Shown here: positions 11,701 through 18,878 of the stretch, one piece after another
Layout: each line of letters opens with the position of its first letter
How positions within the stretch are numbered: the stretch's first letter is position 1
Source of the DNA: Ruminococcus flavefaciens
GTDB lineage: Bacteria; Bacillota; Clostridia; Oscillospirales; Ruminococcaceae
NCBI GenBank assembly: GCA_023667045.1
Contig: JAMPAU010000001.1
Location: forward strand, 434,159-498,158
Reading direction: 5' to 3'
DNA length: 64,000 nt
The notes under the pieces: model-generated
Told to the model about the DNA's origin: nothing
The model's database searches: none
The model's input: the letters and a program-made list of their open reading frames with translations, nothing else
Program-made: the position numbers and the translations under genes

Positions 11701-12101
11701 ATAGTGTCCATAGTTTCTTTATCGTTTGGACGTATACCTTCTACCCGTATAGACATTTTCGCTTCGTTATTAGTGACAGCAGTGGTAGTAGTAACAGTAG
11801 TTGTAGTTGAGCTTTCAGTGGTAGTGACTGCTGTCTCAGTGGTAGTAGTAGTCTTGCCACTGTCTTGATTATTGTTAGGCACTTTATTTGGGTCGTCGTT
11901 GTTTTCCGGCATTTTTTTGTCATCTTCAGAGGGTTGTGAGGTGTTGTCTCCCTCTGTATTGCTGGTGTCATCAACATTTGTAAAATCGCTTGAAACAGCA
12001 AAGACAGGGACATTATTTAATCCGCTGAAATTTACCGCTGCAATAGACAGTGCTGACATGACAGCAGCCATTTTTTTAAGTTGTTCTTTTTTATTGTTCA
12101 T
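5790..12101 (-). CDS. Giant membrane-anchored surface protein with Ig-like repeats
   Basis: This 2103-aa protein has a Sec signal peptide (about 1-36, ending near VPVFAVS), a Thr/Glu/Asn-rich linker (about 37-115) with threonine runs, and a very long extracellular part. The extracellular part contains around eleven bacterial Ig-like modules, recognisable by repeated D-x-AGN turns (TDKAGN, TDYAGN, AKDNAGN, TDLAGN and others) each followed by a strand such as FVIDKTDP. The C-terminus has one transmembrane helix (VTGGIAILGIGTASGFTIAG) and a basic tail (RKRRRRIR); there is no LPXTG motif, so anchoring is by the membrane helix. It sits 17 bp after the smaller surface protein and 21 bp before the next gene in the EssC operon. 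It is probably an adhesin or a scaffold spanning the cell wall. The ligand is unknown. Confidence 0.85.
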   Translation of the reverse strand: MNNKKEQLKKMAAVMSALSIAAVNFSGLNNVPVFAVSSDFTNVDDTSNTEGDNTSQPSEDDKKMPENNDDPNKVPNNNQDSGKTTTTTETAVTTTESSTTTTVTTTTAVTNNEAKMSIRVEGIRPNDKETMDTIIKKIKETDKENLIKEEITYYQNQITIKCDYGNQSQILENMKSFEYVTDTDNEIYHYIAEDETMFKIKVDYYLVNNNSNGLITIDKQDNVEIRNDKTYLKSGTNIDSITFSVNEGYTLTPTSDKNRHKFTSVNGTITIDNEGVKNSKTLYTLSESEYTINLSLTNVKADGNDNYSISVKLNDINDKEVHLEADKDYQGIKIGDSTEVYGTGDYTIKNILQCAGYTVSDDGKIEGITGEQTIEVSVKGIPSTINAKRIIDGVEEEDTVEFKIEDNNILIPLIVNGEYYLSGYSYERATISGNELKDMYDKLKTDEYMKIEYKGEFSNFSVTYEKMDSSSDNINAESIINAVIKHTENSGKRNDSVIAVKSKRALVLIFAESDEESNFNGKQLRAVDCIHSSVNPLNITRGQTSFTNNCDLLKLTTLFDVTYEENGIDIIDVKADNFYDPELYIYVDKTEPKVNNIAVSEEYNNGWSNEKTSAGNGQYDFSFTISDDVNSADIPKEYYDIINENPNLNSIKYINVGGLTFERPDNEKGWSSEKIEPKALEDGADIPYSIVLNPVIENGIFSGTFNATLTLNAENQDYCGKIDISATDNCGNTSGTSSSVDVKIDITAPKAESINVENVINGLNGQKVLPKDTSLTVKAETSDKMSNSDSDASGVSTIKYEYAVSSSLEDYSDNSYTFDENIKDSSDIIKVTVTDKAGNSAEYYYHADETTNNVSSDKNKATTVIIDKTVPNVVGATVSKSDYENNGNRWYKDYQPIAINPSDSNSGIKTISMNINGSDFTIDINDIIKTFIKKDENGNISIDELNETLTNLRIGFEVDSTNNQHFRPYIYSGDNKFLLADDYICSLGGDGKLSVQITLTDYAGNVQSNMYDMKKSTEDTVQNVDVYIDNNAPVTDRIINAADPNNAETKEINFKSFGTFANKQVEIKVQLSDNLKNIEDENSKVASSGFKDNKVYITFAEKEYEGNIDNEGYAHFTIPDKVNVQGNIQIKAEDNVGNILEYDIYNPLVNEYGSDNVIIENKAPTVIHKITGENKYDNGSEVWYSSDVTVEYSVSDKSADESGTDSGLESVEFKRIQDSAEPREINANKNYNDMVMDYRDNLSTKEEVDGEAIFSINAKDNAGNLTEETVTVYKDTTKPEITQFEFYLTDFSESPASQEILKYGIFFDVPTTMVVHAIDQNASSGIKAIYCNLLNPDGSIFAQYDIQNPEIYEDGVYRAEFEIPEGFKGDIQAWAVDNVTNQSDVVSPEGLASENQTRHDSHASISIEMPQTANKDVDGLPLYNSNITASVTIEDDFSGINTIEWLTSDFDGWRTARIDSEGNIYGDYDGWSVDATERNIVLSVSNGITVSRDANDNFIMVRITDNSGNTSESEVRFSIDKQAPNISVSGIQPSTETQYYNSDKKAHIVIAERNFNAPMINGTADSSFTEDPNSIKNTDSFKHIKDISYDKDGTYHLDIEDTDLAGNVAIKYSSGNFVIDKTDPVLEVAFSKQSGEKIDTKKDEYINDIVKASISVEELNFDSSKIKITINDKEYTPSDWKDDNGKHTATIPYEQFKKDGKYTVSISGTDLASNAFKTYSASFIIDTESPEISVSGFDTANKGEVAPVIDISDKNLDEYELKISRNGKICEMSYDKKEDVYRFAVSDREKYITGKWTEETVDGNIKQKFVFDNFPSEECFDGSYSIEVSAVDKSGNSYTDTQKFSVNRFGSVFTVEDIEQINGKYLNKAPNIFITETNVDKHQEGSDIIIILDKGSATEQLDESMYDITGPELLADKSGYEYKYVIKAGNFSQDLDYKISIQTIDEAGNQNVSTGRGAELGFNVDTHEPEFKCDELIERAEFRESEKTFRINANEKLKHVTVTTSLDEVLLDIDADDEKDRNDNSYTFNMPASNSARSVTIELTDLAGNKTVETFENLLITENMFLYLFHKTWVKVTGGIAILGIGTASGFTIAGRKRRRRIR

Positions 12102-12118
12102 AATACATTCTCCCTATA

Positions 12119-13117
12119 TTATTTTCTTTTACGCTTTATAAAAATCACAGTACCTGTTGCTACTGCTACCAGTATGGCAGATATTGCAATTATCAAAGGC
12201 TTATGTGTACTCTTTTTCTTTTCAGAAACAACAGTTGCAGTAGTAGTTGTTTCCGAAACAGCTTCACTGGTGGTTTCCGTTTCCGATATTGAAGAAGACG
12301 ACGATGATGATTCTTTCGTCAGAACAGTTTCAGTAGTTGAAGACGTTACTGTAGCAGACGATGTAGTTTCAGAAACTGTCGAAACAGTAGTTGTTTCAGA
12401 TGTAATGCTCTCTGTTGTTTCTGTAACCTGCGGTTCTGTTTCAGCTTCCGTCTCCTGCTCCGGAGGCTGTGTCTCTTCCGGAATTTCTTCCTGCGGAGAT
12501 TCAGGCGGTACTTCCGGAGGAGGTACTTCTGCCTGAGTAATCAGTATTCCCCCGCCGTTAAGCTGTGAAAATGAATCATTACCGAATACTGCATCAAAAT
12601 CATTTTCAAGCATTATAGACGTTTCAAGTTCATATGTATCAAAAAAAGTCCTTTTGAAATTTAAACTGTAAAACTCCCCTGCTTTAACGTCTTCCGGCAG
12701 TATGACGTTAGCCCTAACAATCAAACCATTATAGTCTATCTTTTCATTTATCAGAGCCGGAATATTACACATAATAACGTCCGGCAGTTCTGACGAACCG
12801 AGTTCAAAGCTCATACCGCCCATATTGCTTACCTGTTCTGCGTCGCTGAGATATGTATAAGGCAGATATTCAAGCCTTGAATCCTTTTCAATAAGAAAAG
12901 ACAGCATAGAATACGGAGGACAGTTTTCTGTATGTATTTCAAGTGAAATCACTCTGTTTTCCGGAATATCATTTATATCAATTTCTTTTGTTTCTATTGA
13001 TAAATGTATATCCTGCGGTGCGTCATACGCTGTGGCAGTGAAAGAACTTCCTGCAATACACATTACAGCAGAAAATACCGCTGAAAAAGCAACGGCACTT
13101 TTAGTTATTTTACGCAT
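12119..13117 (-). CDS. Membrane-anchored surface protein with Ser/Thr stalk
   Basis: The 332-aa protein starts with a signal peptide (MRKITKSAVAFSAV..., cleavage near ATAYDA). Residues about 35-190 form one compact beta-rich domain of a cohesin-like or CBM-like type (alternating hydrophobic strands, ISLEIHTENCPPYSMLSFLI). A Pro/Glu-rich hinge (about 195-230) and a long Ser/Thr/Glu-rich stalk (about 230-300) follow. The protein ends with a transmembrane helix (about 305-327) and the basic tail KRKRK. The architecture matches the giant neighbour: secreted head, low-complexity stalk, membrane anchor. It lies between that gene (17 bp) and a small membrane protein gene (21 bp). The cohesin-like reading is tentative. 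Both proteins could present binding domains outside the peptidoglycan as part of the secretion complex. Confidence 0.8.
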   Translation of the reverse strand: MRKITKSAVAFSAVFSAVMCIAGSSFTATAYDAPQDIHLSIETKEIDINDIPENRVISLEIHTENCPPYSMLSFLIEKDSRLEYLPYTYLSDAEQVSNMGGMSFELGSSELPDVIMCNIPALINEKIDYNGLIVRANVILPEDVKAGEFYSLNFKRTFFDTYELETSIMLENDFDAVFGNDSFSQLNGGGILITQAEVPPPEVPPESPQEEIPEETQPPEQETEAETEPQVTETTESITSETTTVSTVSETTSSATVTSSTTETVLTKESSSSSSSISETETTSEAVSETTTTATVVSEKKKSTHKPLIIAISAILVAVATGTVIFIKRKRK

Positions 13118-13138
13118 TTATTATCCTCGCTTTACTCT

Positions 13139-13711
13139 TTATAATACAACTTTACGACGTATTGAAGACGGGTCGCCATGTATTACTATTATATTTTCCG
13201 ATATGATAAAGTCATCAGTTTCATTATTATCTTCTTCATCTATTGTATTGATTTCTTCCTGCTGAGGTACGAAAACAGTATTACTTGTGTTAAGTTCTTC
13301 CTGTTGCGGTGCAAGAACAGTATTACTTGTGTTAAGTTCTTCCTGCTGAGGTGCGAGAACTGTATTGCTTGTGTTAAGTTCTTCCTGCTGAGGTGCGAGA
13401 ACTGTATTGCTTGTGTTAAGTTCTTCCTGCTGAGGTGCAAGAACTGTACTGCTTGCATTATTAAAGTTTTTATTATTATCGGTTATTGTAATGTGACTGA
13501 TTGATTCTTCAGATTCATTGAATACTTTATTTTCGTTCATAGTAAAGTAATCAATTTCATCGGAATTTTTCCTGTCTTTTCTGTTGTTTATTTCCGTCTG
13601 TATTATTGATATAAGATGAAATTTTGATGAGAGCCAGACAGTAAGAACCAAAAAAATAATTCCGGCTATCAGAAAAACATTTGAAATATTACGCCATAAT
13701 TCAGGACTCAT
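13139..13711 (-). CDS. Small membrane protein with 14-residue tandem repeats
   Basis: The 190-aa protein has one N-terminal transmembrane helix (about 8-32, NVFLIAGIIFLVLTVWLSS) followed by a soluble acidic tail. The tail carries four near-identical tandem copies of TVLAPQQEELNTSN and a fifth degenerate one (TVFVPQQEEINTI). No enzyme domain is visible. The repeats are rich in Thr/Ser next to Gln/Glu, so they could be kinase substrates or FHA docking sites; the adjacent genes encode a Ser/Thr kinase, a PP2C phosphatase and an FHA protein. That link is inference. The gene begins 16 bp after the kinase gene. Repeat copy number may vary between strains. Confidence 0.75.
   Translation of the reverse strand: MSPELWRNISNVFLIAGIIFLVLTVWLSSKFHLISIIQTEINNRKDRKNSDEIDYFTMNENKVFNESEESISHITITDNNKNFNNASSTVLAPQQEELNTSNTVLAPQQEELNTSNTVLAPQQEELNTSNTVLAPQQEELNTSNTVFVPQQEEINTIDEEDNNETDDFIISENIIVIHGDPSSIRRKVVL
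13256..13450 (-). repeat. 42-bp tandem repeat (about 4.6 copies) inside a coding region
   Basis: A 42-bp unit encoding TVLAPQQEELNTSN is repeated head to tail with few substitutions; the copy nearest the 3' end of the gene has diverged. The unit is a multiple of three, so gain or loss of copies keeps the frame. Confidence 0.9.
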
Positions 13712-13727
13712 CTGTATCTCCTTTCAG

Positions 13728-15398
13728 TTAATCAGAATATGCCATTTTTACTTTTTGTCTGACTGCTTCTATATTGAAATTCTTTGATATACTTATAGAA
13801 TATTTATTAAGATATGTAATATTGCCGTTGTCATATATTTTTTCGTCTATGCGGTCAAGAACTTCTGTCAGATTCTGCTCAACAATGCCCATTTGTCTGA
13901 ACTTTGCAGAATACCTTGAAATAAGAGTAAGGAGAGTTTGGCATACTCTTGCACTTACTACTTCATTCGGTTCGTCTATGTACTCTGCCATTTCTGAAAT
14001 ATTATTCCACATATTATTGTAAAATTCACTGTTGTCAGTGCCGTCACGTTCTTTTCTGTCAATTTCAGCATAGAATTTTCCGATATTGTAGAATATGACT
14101 GCACGGTTGTATGAATCCGCATCATTTCTTTTGAATGACCCGTCACTGACAGCCTTTTCAAACCATTCATATGATTTTGTTATCCTTGCTTTTTCAAGCT
14201 CAAGGTCGTTGAGGTTTGAATCAACAGGATAATAATACAGCCAGTAGGCGTTGCCTATTTCGTACATACAGCGACCGTAATTGCTGTCTGTTTCCTTAAT
14301 GGAATCAAGGCTTTTTATTTCATTGATAATAAAATTATCCTCGTCGGAATCAAGTTTTTCGTCTTCAGTAAAGCTTTCTATAAGCTTTGAATAAATATCA
14401 TCTCTGTTAGTATGGTCTATCTTTATAGCGTCAGCATAGTTGCCCTTATTAACATTTATGCTGTAATTATTGCTCTCGTTTTCCTTGTTGAGTGCGTCAG
14501 CCTTATAAGCTGAAAATCCCGCTACAGAAAAACACACAACTGAAACCGCAAGCGACATGGCAATATAGCGGAGACTTGAATGTTTTTCTACACGGCACAA
14601 ATCTTTGTAAATGGCATTGCATGACTGATAACGTTTTTTCGGGTCGTCTTCAATGCATTTTCTGATAATCTTTTTAAGTTCAAAGTTTACGTTCTTATCA
14701 AATACAAATCTTTCACTTGAATACAAGGCACGTGTTTCATTAGCGACCTTTTCCGGTTTTTTTCCGCACAGCATATGATAAAAAGTAGCACCAATATTAA
14801 AAATATCCGACCTTCTGTCAATATCGGTACGGAGTTCATACTGCTCACGTGAAGCATATTCGGGAGTATATCCTGCAACGCCGGACTCATTTTTGATTGC
14901 TGTGCCGAAATCAATAAATTTGAGCTTGACGCTTTTCTTGCTTGAATTTTCCATGAGAGTACTGCTCGGTTTAAGAACCATTATATTTTCCGGTTTCATA
15001 TCGCTGTGTACTCTGCCGGTCTGATGAAAAAATTCCATAAAGGAACATATCTGTTTTGCAGACTCTATGAAGACATTATACGGCATAGGATCTCTTTCAA
15101 GCATTTTATCCATACTTTCACCATCAAGGAAATCTTGAACTATATAGAACTTGCTTTCAATGCCGAATGTATGTATTATATTGGGCAGAAACGCATTTGA
15201 CTTATCCTTTTCATAAAGTTCCTTTATCAGCTTTGATTCCTGCTTGGCGAGTTCATATATAGCCCTGTTGCTCTTGTCTATTTCCTTTATGGCTCTTACC
15301 GCTCTTTCAGCCTGCAAATCATAAGCCTTATATACTACTGAAGTACCACCCCTGCCAGCTATTTTTTCTATTTCATAACGATTAGCCAGTATATGCAT
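13728..15398 (-). CDS. PknB-type Ser/Thr protein kinase, membrane-anchored
   Basis: A eukaryotic-like protein kinase that should phosphorylate Ser/Thr on partner proteins at the inner face of the membrane. The catalytic domain (about 5-275) shows the glycine loop IAGRGGTSVVYKA, the ATP-anchoring lysine in RAIKEI, the catalytic loop VHSDMKPENIM, the metal site FIDFGTA and GYTPEYASREQ. The usual HRD is HSD, so it is a non-RD kinase that probably needs no activation-loop phosphorylation. One transmembrane helix (about 280-302) is followed by an extracellular helical, TPR-like domain in place of PASTA repeats. The start is the ATG at 15398, which overlaps the TGA stop of the phosphatase gene by one base (TGATG). 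The kinase/phosphatase/FHA trio heads the EssC operon and probably regulates secretion. Confidence 0.9.
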   Translation of the reverse strand: MHILANRYEIEKIAGRGGTSVVYKAYDLQAERAVRAIKEIDKSNRAIYELAKQESKLIKELYEKDKSNAFLPNIIHTFGIESKFYIVQDFLDGESMDKMLERDPMPYNVFIESAKQICSFMEFFHQTGRVHSDMKPENIMVLKPSSTLMENSSKKSVKLKFIDFGTAIKNESGVAGYTPEYASREQYELRTDIDRRSDIFNIGATFYHMLCGKKPEKVANETRALYSSERFVFDKNVNFELKKIIRKCIEDDPKKRYQSCNAIYKDLCRVEKHSSLRYIAMSLAVSVVCFSVAGFSAYKADALNKENESNNYSINVNKGNYADAIKIDHTNRDDIYSKLIESFTEDEKLDSDEDNFIINEIKSLDSIKETDSNYGRCMYEIGNAYWLYYYPVDSNLNDLELEKARITKSYEWFEKAVSDGSFKRNDADSYNRAVIFYNIGKFYAEIDRKERDGTDNSEFYNNMWNNISEMAEYIDEPNEVVSARVCQTLLTLISRYSAKFRQMGIVEQNLTEVLDRIDEKIYDNGNITYLNKYSISISKNFNIEAVRQKVKMAYSD

Positions 15399-16186
15399 CA
15401 AATATCATTCCCCTTTGTGTATTTTAATGCCAGTGCCGTTATATTGTCTGTTTCCTTACGTTGAATGTTAAGTGCAAGAAGACGCTCAAGATTTGATTTC
15501 AGAGAATCGTTGTCAAGGTTGACATCAGGGCTTAAATACGTATTTATTTCAGTTTCGGTTATCATTTTTCTGAAACCGTCAGAGCATATCATGTATACGC
15601 AGTCTGTCTGAGGAGTTTGTATTATAAAATCGTATATTCTGTTTTTTGAGGCAACGCCGATACAGTTAGTAATCTGATTCTGTCTGCTGTCGTTGCGTGC
15701 TTCTTCTTCTGAAATAATACCACGCCTTACTTCTTCTGCAACAACTGAATGGTCCATAGTAACTACTTCAATATGGTCAGTAAAAATCTTGTAAAGCCTT
15801 GTATCACCCACATGACCGGTAAGGGTAATATCAAGAATCGGGTCTATAAGCAGTGAAGTAAAAGTAGTGCCCATAGACTTGCCTTTTTCAGTATTATCTA
15901 TTATATCATCATTAAGGCGGTGAAGACACTCGTCAAGGCTCTGCCTTATTTCGAGGATATTACCGCCTTTTTTTATAATTTTCGGATATTCCTTTTCAAA
16001 CCACTCTGAAACGCCCGATATGACAAACGAGCTTGCCTTTTCACCACAATAAAGTCCGCCCATACCGTCGCACACGGCAGAAAACAATATCTTATGTTTT
16101 TTATATTCTGCAATTTTTATCAGCAGTGCATCTTGATTTACAGTTTTAACGATGCCCTCTGTTGTCACATAGGAAAAATTGTACAT
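15398..16186 (-). CDS. PP2C-family Ser/Thr protein phosphatase
   Basis: A metal-dependent (Mn/Mg) phosphoprotein phosphatase of about 262 aa. All the usual PPM motifs are visible: the N-terminal region with NQDA, VCDGMGG near residue 40, GTTFTSLLI, GHVGDTRLY, CSDGFRKM and the terminal DNITALAL with the last metal-binding aspartate. It is cytoplasmic, of the Stp/PrpC type, and normally reverses phosphorylation by the kinase encoded next to it; the two genes overlap. The start at 16186 is preferred over 16192 because GGAGA ends six bases upstream of it. Together with the FHA protein 8-15 bp upstream, it forms a phospho-signalling module for the secretion operon. Confidence 0.93.
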   Translation of the reverse strand: MYNFSYVTTEGIVKTVNQDALLIKIAEYKKHKILFSAVCDGMGGLYCGEKASSFVISGVSEWFEKEYPKIIKKGGNILEIRQSLDECLHRLNDDIIDNTEKGKSMGTTFTSLLIDPILDITLTGHVGDTRLYKIFTDHIEVVTMDHSVVAEEVRRGIISEEEARNDSRQNQITNCIGVASKNRIYDFIIQTPQTDCVYMICSDGFRKMITETEINTYLSPDVNLDNDSLKSNLERLLALNIQRKETDNITALALKYTKGNDI

Positions 16187-16200
16187 AATCATTCTCCAAA

Positions 16201-17733
16201 TCAGTTTTCAATAATAAATGTATACTTCTCTCCGTTTATAAAAAGCGAACAGCCCGAAAAGATTTCTGTTTTCATGCCTATATTTATATTCACGTTTTCA
16301 AGTTTAAGAGAATAGCAGGCGGTATTTTCCATAAAGAGTGCCATTCTGCCATTAAAACTCTCCATAGAGAACACTACACCGTAAATAGAATCATCAGTAA
16401 AGGGATATTTCATTACTCTGAGAGTGCTATTGTCAGAAACTTTTCTTATATATGCCAACGCTCTTGTTTCCGGAGACTGTCCCACTATAAAAGTATGCTG
16501 TACAGGAGCAGGTTGCTGTACTATAACTGTATGCTGTTGTACAGGCTTTGGCTTTTTCACCAGATGAAAAGTATAACAGGTGCGATAAAAATAAAGCCTG
16601 TCTCCGTCATTAATCTGCACACTCGTCTGAATCCTCTTATTGAAGTTTTCATTAATAAAAGTGCCGTTTGAGTTTGACCAGTTAACAAGATAATATAGAT
16701 TGTATTCTTTCTTTATTTCTGCATGATTACCTGAAATGGTCATATCGTTTATAACAAGGGATTTGGGTGGTTCTCTGCCTATAGTAAAAGGAAATTCTTC
16801 AATATATATTTTTTTGCCGTCGGGTGCGATGAGATATGCGTCAAACATTTCATTTGAAGAAACATTGCTTGACGGTTCTTCATCGGGTACAATATCATCT
16901 TCTCTGGGAGGAACATACGTACCGCCTTTATAAACCGGCTGTGATTCTGGAGCTGGCGGAGGTTTCGGAGTGTCTGCCGTTTTTTCGGCGGGTTGTACTG
17001 TTTCAAACTGTCCTAAAGGATTAGTAGTTTCTGTATGGGGTTTGACAGGCTGTGAATTATTATTATCTATCTGTCGGTTTATGTCGAATTTCGAATCATT
17101 TACATATACAATATTGCTTGGATTTTTCGGCATCTGTCGGTGTTCCTGTACAGACTTCTGAGTTTCGTTTTCATTAAAGAAATGCTGAAGTGCGTCCGGC
17201 GAAAAAGTCTGAGCCTTTGATTTTTTGCCTTGAAAGCGACTGAGATATTCTTCATATTTGCCCATATAATTACCGTCTTTTATAATAATATCCTTTGCAC
17301 TTTTATGTAATTTCAAGAGACATTCCGGAATATCCATACTTACTGCTTTAGGAGACTGCATAGGCAGAAAAGCCATAAGTATTTTCTTATCCGCATTATC
17401 ATAATACATATATTTAGGGTCACATATAAGATTCTCAAAGGGCAGGCTTGCCGATTTGCAGAAAGAAGCGATTTTCTGAATGCCGGCGATTATTTCAAAA
17501 TACTGCTCCTGCTCCATTCTTGTTTTTATATATTCAGATAATGAAGTAAGTCCGCTTATATCAAAGCTTATTTTTGTTGTAGTGCCGTTTTTGGTACACA
17601 TAGGAATAATAAAATATTCCTTATATATTTCATTTTTAAACATATCAAGCTGTGCATAGCTTATTTTATCTCGTCTGCCAAGAGTACATATAAGATAAGT
17701 ATTATTTCCCGAACAATGAGTGCGGAATCCCAT
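16201..17733 (-). CDS. FHA-domain protein with DUF6382-like N-terminus, first gene of T7SS operon
   Basis: This 510-aa cytoplasmic protein has an N-terminal domain (about 1-180) of the type found with FHA domains in Clostridia (DUF6382-like; it recalls the pseudokinase fold of EssB, though that is a loose comparison). A Pro/Gln-rich linker (about 180-295) leads to an FHA domain (about 310-395) with the phosphothreonine-binding signature FTIGREPPKS, SGNHAEI and NSNGTFIN. A short beta-rich C-terminal domain ends the protein. FHA domains read threonine phosphorylation, so it is the probable reader for the neighbouring kinase. AGGAGG lies eight bases before the ATG, and a TTGATT-17-TATAAT promoter lies upstream, making this the first gene of a transcript of at least ten genes. 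Confidence 0.82.
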   Translation of the reverse strand: MGFRTHCSGNNTYLICTLGRRDKISYAQLDMFKNEIYKEYFIIPMCTKNGTTTKISFDISGLTSLSEYIKTRMEQEQYFEIIAGIQKIASFCKSASLPFENLICDPKYMYYDNADKKILMAFLPMQSPKAVSMDIPECLLKLHKSAKDIIIKDGNYMGKYEEYLSRFQGKKSKAQTFSPDALQHFFNENETQKSVQEHRQMPKNPSNIVYVNDSKFDINRQIDNNNSQPVKPHTETTNPLGQFETVQPAEKTADTPKPPPAPESQPVYKGGTYVPPREDDIVPDEEPSSNVSSNEMFDAYLIAPDGKKIYIEEFPFTIGREPPKSLVINDMTISGNHAEIKKEYNLYYLVNWSNSNGTFINENFNKRIQTSVQINDGDRLYFYRTCYTFHLVKKPKPVQQHTVIVQQPAPVQHTFIVGQSPETRALAYIRKVSDNSTLRVMKYPFTDDSIYGVVFSMESFNGRMALFMENTACYSLKLENVNINIGMKTEIFSGCSLFINGEKYTFIIEN

Positions 17734-17778
17734 TACTATAACCTCCTGTATCTGTTGTTAAAATATCAGCCTATCACC

Positions 17779-17807
17779 ATTATATCACAATTCTTTCCAG
17801 AAATCAA
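17779..17807 (-). promoter_or_regulatory. Sigma-A promoter of the T7SS operon
   Basis: Reading on the minus strand, TTGATT (17807-17802), a 17-bp spacer, then TATAAT (17784-17779) preceded by an extended -10 TGA. It is placed 46 bp upstream of the FHA gene, and no other good promoter is seen within the operon. Confidence 0.8.
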
Positions 17808-17871
17808 CTGTTATAACCAAAAATTAAAAAAAAAAAAAAACGATTATTGTATATTTTGCACAAAAAGTAAT

Positions 17872-17928
17872 AAAAAAAATAATCCTTAACTAACTGCACA
17901 TACATAGGTATGATGCAATCAGTCAAGG
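17872..17928 (-). terminator. Strong intrinsic terminator after the lipoprotein gene
   Basis: On the minus strand a stem of about 20 pairs (17928-17908 with 17903-17884, one bulge, some G-T pairs) is followed by a run of T (17883-17872). It ends the lipoprotein transcript. An A-run near 17826-17840 lies just beyond it. Confidence 0.85.
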
Positions 17929-17937
17929 AAAATTCAT

Positions 17938-18801
17938 TTATTCCCAAGTTCCTATACTGCCGTCTATCTGGGTAAAATCTTCATAACTGCCGTTGATTGT
18001 TATTGTGCCGTCGCCGTTATCAATGATTGCGTCAGCAGTATAAGCAGTTCCGCCGTTATCATCGGGAAGAATGAAAACAGAACCCAAATCAATATTTTCT
18101 GCAACCTCTGCCGGAAGTTTTATTGTATTTCCGTTTACTTCAAAATCAGAAGTACTGAGTATGCCGGTAAGGTCAATAACATTATCACCAAGCTCTATAT
18201 TTATTTCTGTGTCAAATTCCTGATTAGTCCATGCATGATAAGCCGAGTTTACAATATCAACCGCTTTGCTGAGGTCTATTGCTGAAAGGTCGCTGCTGCT
18301 GATAATGCCCTTTTCAACGGCAAAACTTACAATCTCGTCTAGCGAGTTACTGCCGTCAAGTATACCTGTTGCTCTCACTGAGGCTGAAACAAGGAACTCT
18401 GCTGTAATTTCAGCTTCGGGGTCTATTTCAGCAGTGGAATCAACTATATCCCAGCTTATTGCGGTCTGCAAATCATTTTCAAAAGTTCCGTCAGAAATCA
18501 TTCCGAAAACGTTATTTATAAGACTGAGGAGTTCGGCATTTGTAAGGACTTCCCTTTCTTCTTCTTCTGTCTCTGTTTCGGGTTCAGTAGTTTCTTCTTC
18601 GGTTTCCGGTTCTGTTTCTGCTGTGGTAGTTTCTTCTTCGGTTTCCGGCTCTGTTTCGGATTCAGTAATCGCCTGAGTTGTTTCAACAGTAGTTGTAACA
18701 ACCTCGTCTGCCTGTGAGTCTTCCGGCTCTGCACCGCACGAAACCGCCGACACAAGACCAGCTACAACAGCCATTGCAAGAACTTTTTTTCTTATAGACA
18801 T
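17938..18801 (-). CDS. Secreted lipoprotein with acidic Thr/Glu stalk
   Basis: A 288-aa lipoprotein. The lipobox VSAVSC puts the lipidated cysteine at residue 22 from the chosen start, after a short basic, hydrophobic signal. A stalk of Glu/Thr/Pro repeats (about 30-85, with repeating PETEEETT) carries a C-terminal domain of about 190 residues whose function I do not recognise; its end (DNGDGTITINGSYEDF) is beta-rich. The start at 18801 is preferred over the longer reading because AAAGGTG lies just upstream and the signal peptide then has normal length. It has its own promoter and terminator, so it is a separate transcript from the secretion operon next to it. Confidence 0.82.
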   Translation of the reverse strand: MSIRKKVLAMAVVAGLVSAVSCGAEPEDSQADEVVTTTVETTQAITESETEPETEEETTTAETEPETEEETTEPETETEEEEREVLTNAELLSLINNVFGMISDGTFENDLQTAISWDIVDSTAEIDPEAEITAEFLVSASVRATGILDGSNSLDEIVSFAVEKGIISSSDLSAIDLSKAVDIVNSAYHAWTNQEFDTEINIELGDNVIDLTGILSTSDFEVNGNTIKLPAEVAENIDLGSVFILPDDNGGTAYTADAIIDNGDGTITINGSYEDFTQIDGSIGTWE

Positions 18802-18849
18802 ATTATACACCTTTTTCCAAAATATATTATGCAATCAAGCACGGTAGTT

Positions 18850-18878
18850 ATTATAGCACATATATTTTTTAATTTCAA
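18850..18878 (-). promoter_or_regulatory. Promoter of the lipoprotein gene
   Basis: Minus strand TTGAAA (18878-18873), 17-bp spacer, TATAAT (18855-18850), about 50 bp before the start codon at 18801. Confidence 0.75.

Noticed and set aside
12081-12536. Plus-strand Val/Ser-rich open frame opposite the surface protein stalk
   Set aside because: It mirrors the Ser/Thr-rich coding sequence on the minus strand and has no start signals.
13256-13450. Tandem repeats considered as a CRISPR array
   Set aside because: The 42-bp units are adjacent without spacers and encode a repeated peptide in frame.
13178-13504. Plus-strand Cys/Phe-rich open frame opposite the 14-residue repeats
   Set aside because: Repeat-driven shadow frame with no promoter or ribosome site.
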